From Nemania diffusa (taxonomy: Eukaryota; Ascomycota; Sordariomycetes; Xylariales; Xylariaceae): a DNA stretch of 64,000 bases. Below, in pieces: positions 12,863 through 22,742 of this stretch (positions within the stretch are counted from its first letter, which is position 1; each line of letters begins with the position of its first letter). Where the stretch lies: assembly GCA_038501195.1 (NCBI GenBank), contig JBBPUQ010000003.1, forward strand, positions 4,680,501 through 4,744,500, written 5' to 3'. Under the pieces are notes generated by a model. That model worked only from the letters and a program-made list of their open reading frames with translations, ran no database searches and was not told the DNA's origin. Position numbers and translations under genes: made by a program.

Positions 12863-14238
12863 ATGGCAACAAATCCTAGAAATCCTAGAGTGGAAGCGAG
12901 TGCCGAGGAACTCAGGAATGGTTTCTCGGACGCCAAAAATTGGGAGTTCGAGAAGTTCCTTGGTCATGGCTCCTACGGCGTGGTGGTATTGATACGGGAC
13001 AGAGCTCGGAGATTGCCTGCTAGGCGAAGGAGAGTAGTAATAAAGGTACCACTGGGTGCAGGCGCTCCAGACTTATTAAACGAGATCAATTCACTTAAAG
13101 TAAGGGCCCTTTCTTCTTATCTATCTTGACATGACCGCCAGTGCTAATAAGAGTTCTGAACAGCTAGTCCGTGGCTGCTCCCACATTGCTCGCATGATTG
13201 CGTACTGCGAGGATGTGAATGATGCCAACCAACTTCAGCAATCATTGCAGTCCCGCGCCCCAGATATCGTCAATATCGTTCGAAGGTGGTTCAGACCTCC
13301 CGTGGGTACCGTGTTCGATGTCTTGGGACAGTCGCGCATCCAAGGCCCGGCGATATTGTTAGAGTATCTGGAAAACGGGACATTACTGAGATTCTTAGAG
13401 AGGGCGCGAGGCAGAGTTAGAGCCTTCCCAAACCGTCTTCTTTGGAGTTTCTTTTTCTGTTGTAATATACCCTCCCCCCCCTTTTCTTTGGGTTAATGAT
13501 AAACTTGCTGCGATAAATGGATACTGATTAAAAGATAAAAGTGGTGAGAGCTTGCGTGGGAATGGCCTGGCCCCCGGACGAATTTCCGCCGGTTCTAGAG
13601 ACGGTTCCTGAGGATCGTGCACCCACTAGACTACGACATCGTGACATTGCATTTAGAAATGTCATGATCGGTGATCGGGACCCTGCCGGACCATTTGAAC
13701 GTGAGTGGCTTTTTTCGAAGTGCAGTTTCTATCCATAACGAATCAATTACTAATTCGTAAATTTCAAAGACCGTGTGATACCACAGCTTAAGTTAATTGA
13801 TTTTGGCAAGATGCGCGATGGCCCCAGCGCTGAGTTTGCTATGGCTGACAATGTTAAGGAAGCTGCTGGCGTAAGTACATATGAATCAATTGCAAGCTTT
13901 AATGGCTCATACAGTTACAGGTAATGGTACACTTGATAAGTCTTAACGAAGAGGTTGAATGGGGGGTTGTAAACTATCATGGAGTTCATACAGAGGCAAC
14001 GCCACTTGTAGTTCGACGAGGAGAAAGAGATCCCTTTCCACAGCTCGACAGTAACCTACGGGACCTCTTGATCTTATGCATGGCTCGTGACCTCAACGAA
14101 GTACCCCCATTAGAAATATTGCTTAGAGAAGTGGAAAAAGGCATGAGAAAGCGCCCATCTGCCTATGGAAACCGGGAATCTGAGGAAGAGGATGAGGTCA
14201 TACAAGCGTTAGTACATCATCTAACTTTAGATGCATGA
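12863..14238 (+). CDS. protein kinase-like protein, fungal-specific type (5 exons)
   Basis: Exons 12863-13099, 13164-13446, 13542-13700, 13770-13870 and 13921-14238 give about 365 residues. All junctions keep frame; donors are GTAAGG, GTTTCT, GTGAGT and GTAAGT. Kinase landmarks appear in order: glycine loop GHGSYGVV (34-41), lysine in VVIKV (K61), helix-C glutamate LLNEINSLK (E73), catalytic loop HRDIAFRNV (D208, N213) and metal-binding DFG (237-239). The segment after DFG is short and I see no APE motif, so the activation segment is unusual. The catalytic residues suggest it could be active. Substrate and pathway are unknown. Proteins of this kind are numerous and variable in filamentous ascomycetes, often in accessory DNA. 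The second intron (13447-13541) has the weakest donor and its edges are least certain. Confidence 0.8.
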
Positions 14239-14500
14239 TAAATAATTACCGAACTTGAGGCTATCACTTAATCTAGCACTTCATAGTTTTTAATAACCTA
14301 TTTTAAAACAATAGGTTACTTATGTGTAAATAAGGAAATATATTGTAAGCATTGCAAAATAAATACAGCATTTTTAAAGAAAAGGCAGGAGACTCTTTTT
14401 ATAACGCATCATGCTTGTCAAAACCTTTGTAGGTCTAGAAGCATAGCTCTACAATCTTGTAAATCAAGTAATCAACAAGCTAAAAAGGAAGAAAAAAAAC
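14239..14500. other. 3' flank of kinase gene
   Basis: AT-rich non-coding sequence following the kinase stop codon, ending in an A-rich tract (near 14488-14500) that abuts the SINE-like element. No other feature seen. Confidence 0.4.
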
Positions 14501-14735
14501 GCCTTGTCTTAGATATCGGGAGAGCTTCTGCTACAACGCGCCCTGCTTTCGCATTGATGGGTATTTCTTTGCGGTCGGTTTCTGGCACTGCCTCGCCTCA
14601 GACGGCTTTGCCTTTAAATCATGGAGGGGCCCCTCCATGCTTAAAGGAAAGCCTAGCCAGGACCGTATCTGAACCCATGGTCTCTGGGGTCTTCGAGGGT
14701 GAAGGCACTCTACCACCAGGCCATTAGGTACTCTT
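14485..14735 (-). mobile_element. SINE-like retroelement with tRNA-like head
   Basis: Read on the minus strand, the first 70 bases or so (about 14730-14660) look like a decayed tRNA gene: a GGTGGTAGAGTGCC D-arm region like a pol III A box, an anticodon-like hairpin CTTC/GAAG, then GGGTTCAGATAC, close to a B box. A non-tRNA body follows. It contains a perfect 20-bp palindrome at 14620-14639 (CATGGAGGGGCCCCTCCATG), extended by imperfect CCTTTAA arms. The minus strand ends in a run of eight T at about 14497-14490. No protein is encoded. I found no clear target-site duplication, so the ends are approximate. It could instead be an isolated tRNA pseudogene beside an unrelated hairpin. Confidence 0.4.
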
Positions 14736-14739
14736 ATTT

Positions 14740-16015
14740 GAACTGCGCGTTAAAATAAATTATTAGGCCTAGGCAGTACACTGCATAACTCTTAAGCAGA
14801 AGTGGGTACCTTGATAGGTAATAGTTCGAGGTCACGTTGTATCTTTGACGCGTACCGCGTTTCGTTATTTCATTCAGTGAAGGCAGTTGCACAACCCTCA
14901 TGACGCGCAACCTGTTTTTCTTGAGGTACGCATGTACGTCGCCTTACGAGAATGTATTTAGAAAGGACTTGCTCTTCTACCTTCACTACCTCTACAAACT
15001 TTTGAACTCGTCAAGCCCCTATTCTATCTAACAGCTAAAGCCTAAGTTCCACGATACTTCATCACTCTAAACAAATACTGTAAACTAATGTTTTACATAT
15101 AGTTTTAGTAAAGTACTATTGTTGGCCATTGTGGGAACTCCCTTAGAAAGTTCTATTTTGTACTCCCCAGTGAAGACGGAATTATTGCTTGCCCCTCTGC
15201 TTCCTTACAGCAACCTACGAACTTTAAAAGTCGATATAGGATTTACGAATACTTCTAATATGCGCAGGTTCCTTTTAAATTATATCATCTATAGGCTTTC
15301 TGCTATAGTTGGATGATTTATGTGTCGCAATTTTACTTACCTATTAGAAACGCGTTGTTTTCCGAAATTACTGTTATATAGTGTCAATCAAGCTTTAGGA
15401 CCTCGTTTTAGCGTTTAGCTGCACTTTTGAGGATCGTCTCAGAAACTCAGAAACCTAAATTATATCAAGTGGTTTGAAATATAAATTATTTTGCATTATA
15501 TCGCTACATTCTGTTCGAAAATTTCTACTGCTAGAGCACCGCTAGTCCCATGACTATTAGGTGCCTGTAGTAAACCAGGGCATAATACACACATAGAGGT
15601 CATATATAGAACTAAGAAGTCATCATATATTATTTGTTAAGTGCTTGAGAATGATATTTGAACTAGTAAGAACATCTACGGACTTCTTTATGAAGCTAGT
15701 CCTATTTATTGTGTAAATACCAACCCGCAGATGGCTGCCTAGATTTGATCTACTACATAGTATCTCTAATTAGGCCAGTCATTCTCTTTTCCCCGCCTTT
15801 CTAATTCGATTTGACGTGGCATTCAGCTCTGACATTTTCCTCTAAATAGCCTTTAGTCCGTGCGCTGCCGTTTCCGCCTTCCCCGAGCGAAAAGGTCGCT
15901 ATAGCTAGACCCTATCAAGGAGATTCCACACGGCCAAATGGAACAACTAACGACATCATGAGATTAATGTCTAAAACCCCCAATAGACCCGCGAACAATA
16001 TATGGCGAGGACGCA
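14740..16015. other. AT-rich gene-free stretch
   Basis: About 1.3 kb of moderately AT-rich sequence without a supportable ORF. A 65-codon ORF at 15119-15316 resembles nothing known. I see no repeats shared with other parts of the window. Confidence 0.4.
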
Positions 16016-16017
16016 AT

Positions 16018-16555
16018 ACTCACTCTATTTATTGTCGTAGTCAAGCTCGGTGGTGATTTCTGGTGAAAAGCTGGCAAAGAGTTGTGTGTACACTTCATTG
16101 ACGACGGGATACAGAATAGCTCCCGCGTTGGGCTTGAGCGCAATGCCCTGGTGGCGGACTCAATCGGGCCTGATATTCTCAGAATTGATAGCTACACGAT
16201 CCTATTAGGCGAGTGTCTCTGAGCGGACTCGATGGCGAGGAGCCACATCTCGACCTTGCTGAAAGTATAGCGGTCAATGTGCGGCTTCGGGAAGTGGTAG
16301 TCTAGATTACTCATGTCAATGGCGCCCCTCTCGGGAGCAAACTGCTCTAAGCCAAACGAGGAGAGCCGGACAACACGCACCGTATCTTTAGGTATGGACT
16401 TGGCTCCTGCGATTAGGTCTGGCGTGGCTAACTTGGCGAAGAAGAATGTGCTGACGCAGTTGAACTTCGCGTGAGAAAAATGGGTTGGCTCGCGCAAGGT
16501 CCCTTACCATGCCACCGTCACCGTTAGTTACAATGTAGACCTTAGCTACCTGGCA
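16018..16555 (-). pseudogene. short-chain dehydrogenase/reductase (SDR) remnant
   Basis: Conceptual translation on the minus strand gives SDR text in order but broken. VAKVYIVTNGDGGM (near 16540-16500) resembles the start of a Rossmann fold. Next, in another frame, comes NCVSTFFFAKLATPDLI, then VRVVRLSSFG (strand before the catalytic Ser) and DRYTFSKVEMWLLA (the Tyr-x3-Lys region, here Y-T-F-S-K). A further frame change gives VAINSENIRPD followed by a TGA stop near 16162, and then ALKPNAGAILYPVVNEV and a tail TQLFASFSPEITTEL ending in TAG near 16021. About 90 residues between the cofactor loop and the middle are missing. The family reduces or oxidises small molecules with NAD(P). It is not functional as written. 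It lies directly downstream of the dead GDPD gene on the same strand. Confidence 0.72.
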
Positions 16556-16652
16556 CAGTCGATTCCGACTAACGATCTACGCATGCTATCTATTATAAGC
16601 AAGGACGTTAAAGCACGCCCGGGCAACTAGCTATATAGTAATAAACTAGAAC

Positions 16653-17967
16653 TTAATCGTCTACAGATAGGACTTGAGTACCGAGTGCTTTGATTACCGG
16701 GCGGCGGGGTGAACCCAATAACAGAGTCGATATAATCTCAGTTCCCCATACCAAAAAGTTTATGAAGGGCCACAGGACGCTCTGAGGCAGAGTACCTCGG
16801 CTTGCACTTTTTTTTGCCTCTTCTGACGTCCATCTCTCGCATAGATCCATGGATCATTTAGGGTTATCAGTGATTACACCATCAACTCCATTGCGTATGC
16901 TTAATGCTATCCATTGGTCCTTGTTGTCGGACTAGGAGAACATAAGCCGGCTGTTTTATCTCGCCTTTTCTCTAAATTTAGATTCCCTGGCAGTTGCAAA
17001 ATAATAATTGAATAGATTGAAATTTAGATTAGGGACCGCCAGCATTGCCGAGGCATAATCGGGCGAGAAGGCGATAAGAGCAACTGGAAAGCTGGGGAGG
17101 TGCCTTAAACATGCTCCTACCCACTCAGCCTACTAATAAGTCAGGACGATGTGATGGCGAAAATATACTAATAAGCGTTCAAAACCTACATTCTAGGACC
17201 CAAGCATAATGCGTTCATTCCACGGAGTCTTAGATGCTAGAACTAAGGCTATCGCCGCTGCCAAGGCGGTCAATAGTGTAGTCGCATCATCATCCGTCTA
17301 TATACATCGCGTTAAATGTCAGTAATTGAACGCATATATATCAAGCGGGAGATATGCCTTGATGTCTACAAGAAGCCATATGTCTTCGGCGGTAGGCTGG
17401 GCTAGGTACCGAAGCAAGCCAATGAGGCGGGGCATCGGCTGTCTCGGCTCGCGCAAGGTGAGAAGGGTGCTCAGATAATCCCAATCATATTCGGATATCT
17501 TCGCTTTCTGGCCAAAGCAGCGTTTCAAAGTAGCGTCCTATAGGGCCGTCAGTCGTCGGCCTATCATGTGGTCTCACTCCCGGGTAATAACGGATCGGCA
17601 TCAACCCACATGTGAAAGCACGACGACGCCGTCTTTTGACAGATGGATATCAGCCTCGATAGCAGTGGCCCCTACTTCTACTGCCCCTCGGAATGACGCT
17701 ATGGTGTTCTCCGGGAATGCCGCACTGTATCCGTGGTGGCCGATGGCGTGTGGCAATCGACTTGAATTCACAATCCTAGCCCCAGCTGCTGGTGTACAGA
17801 CTTGGCGATCAGAAAATGATGCTTCACTGCAATAGCATATTTCCTCGTTATATGTCACTTACGTGGCATGATGTTCCCCATGTTGTTTCTGTGCTCGGTG
17901 TCACTCTGCTCAGCTTCTCTTTCTGAGACAAAATTAACGTAGCCGAACCAAACAAATGCTACTGCAG
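16653..17967 (-). pseudogene. glycerophosphodiester phosphodiesterase (GDPD, Pgc1-like) pseudogene
   Basis: The minus strand carries a nearly full-length GDPD reading. An amino-terminal hydrophobic stretch (AVAFVWFGYVNFV) is followed by IGHHGYSAAFPENTIASF and ATAIEADIHLSKDGVVVLSH (catalytic His/Glu/Asp region). A 72-nt intron (17609-17538) then joins to DATLKRCFG, MPRLIGLLRYLAQPTAED and LLVDIK. A second intron (17357-17298) begins GC instead of GT. Further on come TDDDATTLLTALAAAIA, FPVALIAFSPDYASAML and NGVDGVITDNPK, and the end LCERWTS plus a hydrophobic tail. Four stop codons interrupt the frame: TAG at 17195-17193, TAA at 16958-16956, TAG at 16934-16932 and TGA at 16856-16854. Family members such as yeast Pgc1 cleave phosphatidylglycerol or glycerophosphodiesters at membranes. 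Each stop is one transition away from a likely sense codon, so recent decay is probable. Confidence 0.85.
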
Positions 17968-19335
17968 AGAGCTGGAAATGTAAGTACTACCTATATAGAC
18001 TAGAATGCGCTGAGATAACAACACTATTACCGCCGACCGTCCCTTTGATGTCACTCCCCCTAAAAAACGGCCACCCCCTCCCTTTCTAAAGCATGCAAGT
18101 TCTGTAAGGAATTAGTTGTTTGTTTACGAGCAGAGTATTTGTTCAATATTACTGTAGTGTAACTTTCAGCCTGGGAACGTGTTTTTTCTCAGAACAGAAA
18201 AATTACCGATTTTTGTCGCGTCAGCCCGGAAATTCCGCTGGTTTAGCACTTGTCACATTTAAGTGGCGAGGCTCCCTCCCCTGACCTAAAGCAACCATTT
18301 AGTGTGCAGGATGAACGTCTCAGCTCGTCATTCAGGCGCCTTTCAGGTTATATTTAAGCACCTTACGTATCGTAGTGGCGGTCCGCCGCGCTGATTTGAC
18401 ATTTCTTTGAGTAGTTTAGAACTGCAACGTAGAGAGCAATCGTGGAATTCCGTAGATTTAGCAAGTTTTGTATCAGTCTTCAGTTTTGCTAGGTACTCGC
18501 CACCTGCTTAGGTCGGAGTTCAGAAGTGGCTAAAATGATTTATCACTGTCATCAATCCCTTATTTGACAGCCGAGGCCACTTCAGTCAATACCGAATACA
18601 CACCCCCCTTGCATGTACTACTCGCTCAAGACAGATAGTGAAAGGCCATGGGTTAAAGCAACCAGGCCCTACGGGGTGGTTATATCTATGGTTTTGTTTA
18701 TATATAGGACCTTAGGTCCCCTTGAGGGATCTAGGCGGCGAGGAACGATCTATGATAGAACCCCTTTACACACCTCTTTCTAGCTGCTACAGGCCTCTTA
18801 TTTATTGAGGGACAAAACCTGTGGGTTAAATATGCGCTAAAAACATACACCTTTGAGTAGTATTTCTTTTGATCTAGTCGCCGTAGGTTTGGCAGCTTAG
18901 ATCTTATTTTCTATTTACCCGAGGTTATAAACATGAGTCTCTTCTACGCCTATTTAATCTATCGCGGCGAATACGTAAATTCCTTCCTGATGATGATAAA
19001 AGACTATTACTAAATTGTAACTAGGGAGATCAACGCTGGATCCTCACCTTCGCGAGTCGAGCCGTTGCGGATGAGTGGTGGCGAAAGGTTGAGAAACAGA
19101 ACTGCATAACTCGACTTTCACCCCAGTTTTATAAATTAAATGGCAGTTATGAAGTTCTCAAGGATTCTATGGGAGACGGAGCATTTGAAGCGGACCTTGT
19201 TAAATATAAATATATCGGAGGGCATTCACATCCAGATTTCCTTCCCGTCATCATTCCTTCTATTTTCACTACTGATCACATTAGTGGGCACACGTAAGTT
19301 GAAGACACTGCTATTATGTGCCACCTAGCTCAATA
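17968..19335. other. gene-free stretch
   Basis: About 1.4 kb with no supportable gene. It includes the presumed old promoter of the GDPD pseudogene. A 62-codon ORF at 19140-19328 ending in a GTAAGT could be a leading exon of the next ORF, but the implied intron (about 35 nt) is shorter than any other here, so I do not join them. Confidence 0.4.
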
Positions 19336-19746
19336 ATGACTCGATCCTCGGGATCTTACAGATACTTTATCCGCTCGCAAAGCTCCCCGGATATCTACTG
19401 GAGCTTGAAGACTGATAACATTATCTATGCCTCTCGAACCGAGCGAACTAAATTCAGAATTCGTATCAAAGAGGGCCACACTGATGGCAAGGTTATGATT
19501 GGATCTGATGATATTGAGATTATGACGGCATTCAGCATTCGCGACGAAATTCTCAAAATCAATATCGACAGCTTCTCTAATGTTCTCATTGCCGATAAAA
19601 AGGCGGAACCATTCAAATTCGGCGACTTCAGTGGAGGATTCATGGTCCAGGGAGGAAAGGGCCCATATGAATTCAAGGAGAAACCTGGAGAAGTTGACCA
19701 GATTTGCAAAGCTGATGAGGGGGAGATATGGGAGCTTACTAACTAG
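19336..19746 (+). CDS. small orphan protein, possibly beta-trefoil-like
   Basis: An uninterrupted 136-codon ORF from the first in-frame ATG (MTRSSGSYRYFIRSQSSPDI). It is hydrophilic, with alternating hydrophobic residues that suggest beta strands, and with Tyr/Phe-rich turns such as YRYFIR, SPDIYWSLK, DKKAEPFKFGDF and GPYEFKEKPGE. There is no signal peptide and no transmembrane segment. The layout recalls small lectin-like or fascin-like beta-trefoil proteins, but this is only an impression; I recognise no family. It stands alone between the dead GDPD gene and a hAT-like element. An upstream exon is possible. It could also be a chance ORF, though its length and composition are better than the other short ORFs nearby. 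Confidence 0.4.
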   Translation: MTRSSGSYRYFIRSQSSPDIYWSLKTDNIIYASRTERTKFRIRIKEGHTDGKVMIGSDDIEIMTAFSIRDEILKINIDSFSNVLIADKKAEPFKFGDFSGGFMVQGGKGPYEFKEKPGEVDQICKADEGEIWELTN

Positions 19747-20080
19747 TCTGGCACATTATAAGACTAGTGGCAGACAGTTTATGGGGAAAAAAGCTTGGAT
19801 ACTTGACAATAGACTTTGTTTCTGACAACTGGGGGTATTATGGGATGTATTCAAGCTAGCCAGACCCAAGGGAGCATGATAGCAATGGAATATTCATGCA
19901 TAATGTAGTTGCAGCTTCGACTTTTCTCATAATTTCTATGACACGTAAGCGGCATGTATGCTAACCTCAACCACAATTAGGGGAATCGGCGGGTTACCGT
20001 CAACAAGTGTAGCAAATATTGAGTTTTCTAGTAAATTCCTGCCAACAACCAGTCGATCCCAATATATCACAGTTGATAGC
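19747..20080. other. spacer between orphan ORF and hAT-like element
   Basis: Non-coding; no repeat or regulatory signal recognised. Confidence 0.4.
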
Positions 20081-20730
20081 CAGCGCTGAACACAGGTAAA
20101 ACAAGTCAAATAAACGGCTTTTGACGTGTTTTGCCTTGATTGATCGCAAAAAGCGCTATTTTGACTTGTTTGGGTGAATCTGTTGTTTGATTTGAACAGT
20201 TATTTGATCAAATAAATCAAATAAATCAGGTGCCAGGAAAAAAAGCGGCGCCATCACGAAAATAGTATTGTTAGATAGCCCTGGTCGCGCTGAATACAAA
20301 TCTAATAATCATTTGACGTTATACGCGAAGCGCACAGGGTTGTAAATGGTCAAAGATTGAAGGTTGAGGATAAAAAGGAAGTGGTTAATTTGAAAAGCTG
20401 TAATTAGGTCAGCACTAGCTAGGTAGGTAGGTAAGTAGGTGGGCCTATTAGGTAGGAAAGGGTTCCTATTGGTTGGTTAATGTGGGTCCTGAAACAGACT
20501 GCCACCTAGGTAAGGAAGTATTACACTTTCTGAATAGCTTCTTTTTACCAAAAAAAACAACAAAAGAAATCAAAAATAGAAAGAAATTATTTGAAAATAA
20601 CCGGCAAACACAGGTAAAATAAGAAATCTTTGATTTGACTAGCAATTAATTCAAATGCGTTTGTTTTGCCTTGGTTAGTCAAGTTATCTGTCAAACAGTC
20701 AAAGTATTGTTTTACCTGTGGGGAGCGCTG
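20081..20730. mobile_element. non-autonomous hAT-like element (MITE), copy 1
   Basis: 650 bp bounded by inverted ends: left CAGCGCTGAACACAGGTAAA, right end read in reverse CAGCGCTCCCCACAGGTAAA. Between them are no ORFs. Subterminal ACAGGTAAAA-type motifs recur inside, both direct (near 20091 and 20611) and inverted (near 20712). A GTAGGTAGG array lies at about 20420-20440, and a segment GCTTCTTTTTACC followed by an A-rich tract near 20540 is shared, inverted, with copy 2. Ends starting CAG with short inverted repeats fit the hAT superfamily. The flanks (TTGATAGC left, ACAATGCG right) show no target duplication, so this copy may be old or rearranged. It would depend on a transposase encoded elsewhere. 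Confidence 0.72.
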
Positions 20731-22742
20731 ACAATGCGTGACAGCTGCAGTCGGCTAGATATCAAGTGAAGACTGCAGCAACGCCCTAACGTTTTGTACC
20801 TTTAATCTTGCTTGAAAGCGCTCTTCACTTTCTGCTCCTTTAGTTGTTCAAGCGGTGAAAAAAATGAATGCCAGTTGCCTCACTCCAGGCGACCGTGATC
20901 TCTATGGTCTCGGTGTCCGCCTCTGGATTTATTTGAAGTAAGCGGCAGGCTTGCTCCTGCCCAACTTCGATGACTAATGGAAGACAGGTACCTACCTGCC
21001 TCGGTGATGAGGGCTGCCGACAACGTGCTAGGCTAGCGATAACTTCCTTGGGCCGCGGACTTGAGACGTAGGCTAGCCAGAATGAGAATGAGGGCATGTA
21101 GAGGCAGATATTAGTATCTTGGAACTTGCTAGTTAAGTAAAAGATGAGATAAGATATTACTAGCATCGAGTACGGGAAAATATCGCTGGCTCGATAATAC
21201 AGTTAGACTGTATATGCGATATATATATATAATTATGGGTCAACCGTTATTAGTGATAGCTGACTATAAATCTTTTTTTTTTTTTAAAAAAAAAAAGCCT
21301 GTCAATTGTATCGTGTGAACATATTACTATATCTATCACGGACGGCAGTGTGATATTGGAGTCGGCTGCTTTCTACAGCTTGCTAAGTTGCGTGTACACT
21401 CAACAGGTTGGTGGCGCGCAAGAGCAGCGAGATCATAAACAACCTAATTCCGAAAATTAAAAGGTTTTATTAAAGATAAAGCTTTGTCCGATTTGCGAAG
21501 TAACCGTATTCCCCGCGGATCGATTGCAATGCCTGCCAAAACTCTGGCATCTGTCGATAGGGAGCTGAAGTATCGAAGATCTGTCTAGCATAGGACCTAT
21601 GCGTCTCTACAGCCGAATTAGGCACACATGGCCTTTTTCACCCGTCAAAATTGCCCCAATGTCTGAGCTGCACTCTGCCGTAAAATCAATTGTTTTAGGC
21701 CTCATTAAGATACGCCACGCCCCCTAATCAACGCAGTCTAATAGAAACGCACAGTATAGTACCTACTAAGTATGCAACACTACCCCGCAGGTTCAGACCG
21801 CACTCAGATCTGAGTGCCCCTCCCACCAGATAAGCGGGAAGACCGTGGCACAGATCCCCTCCCCTCTCGATCCACGGATACGTTGGCCCGGATCTCGTGC
21901 TCATCCGAGAATTGGTCGAAACATAGGCGCGGGAAGACAAGGTCTGATCTTCCAACACAGTGGTAACAGGGCCATGCGGCTTGGCAGCACGCTCCCACCC
22001 ACCTCAGTATTTCCCTCTACGCTACTAATTACCTGCACTTAGCCGGGCTGCAGAGGAAGGCGTGCGTGCGTGTGGGCCGTGATCTGGGCCGATGAGGCAC
22101 ACTCGCGCGCCCTGTCGTGCCACCGTAGATGTGATGAGATATCCGCTCCCCAGATGTTTCTTGTGGCACCGCTCGCTCATGACGAGGTTTCGACAGGATC
22201 AAGTAAGACGGCTGGGTCCGAGGCCCGAGACCACGGTACGATGACTTCATGATTTAGTTTTGCATTGTCTCATGGCTTGTGCACATGAATTTCTAATGTA
22301 CGCTGTGCCTGCCAGGATTGGCTGTGAATATCCCTTCATTCTGGTGAGATCATATTACGATAAAAAGGCACCCAGTTTAATGTGACGGATTCCATGCTTA
22401 TCTAGGGACGTCTTTTAGAGTTTCGTGTTATTTCTTATTTTGTGTGAAAGGGTGATATTAGCCTATGGTGACATTCTTCGGGGTGCTATCAGAAATTTGC
22501 CTAATCTTAGATCATCACAAGGGAGTGCATTATGAACTCGTCTCTAGGTAGGAAAGAATTCTCATCTAAATGGATATCTGAAGAATTTTGTATTCGAGTC
22601 TAATATAACTTGAATCTAATGGCTTTTGTAGCGCTTATCTAGAAATAAAGTGAAGAAATAGCCATGTCTAGGTAAACACCTATGCTAGAGACCTCCTATA
22701 CTTCAGAGGAGGCCGGGAAACGTACCAACATCGGCTGAGGGG
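20731..22742. other. gene-free stretch with T/A hairpin
   Basis: Two kilobases without a gene I can support. A 108-codon minus-strand ORF at 21166-20840 has no recognisable family. A T13-A11 run at about 21273-21297 could form a perfect hairpin. The part at 21780-22250 is more GC-rich and contains several overlapping short ORFs, none familiar. The last 450 bp is the 3' flank of the MFS gene. Confidence 0.4.

Noticed and set aside
19140..19746. Joining 19140-19293 to the orphan ORF as a first exon
   Set aside because: The required intron would be about 35 nt, shorter than any convincing intron in the window.
20840..21166. 108-codon minus-strand ORF
   Set aside because: Unrecognised, no conserved pattern, and it lies in decayed gene-free DNA.
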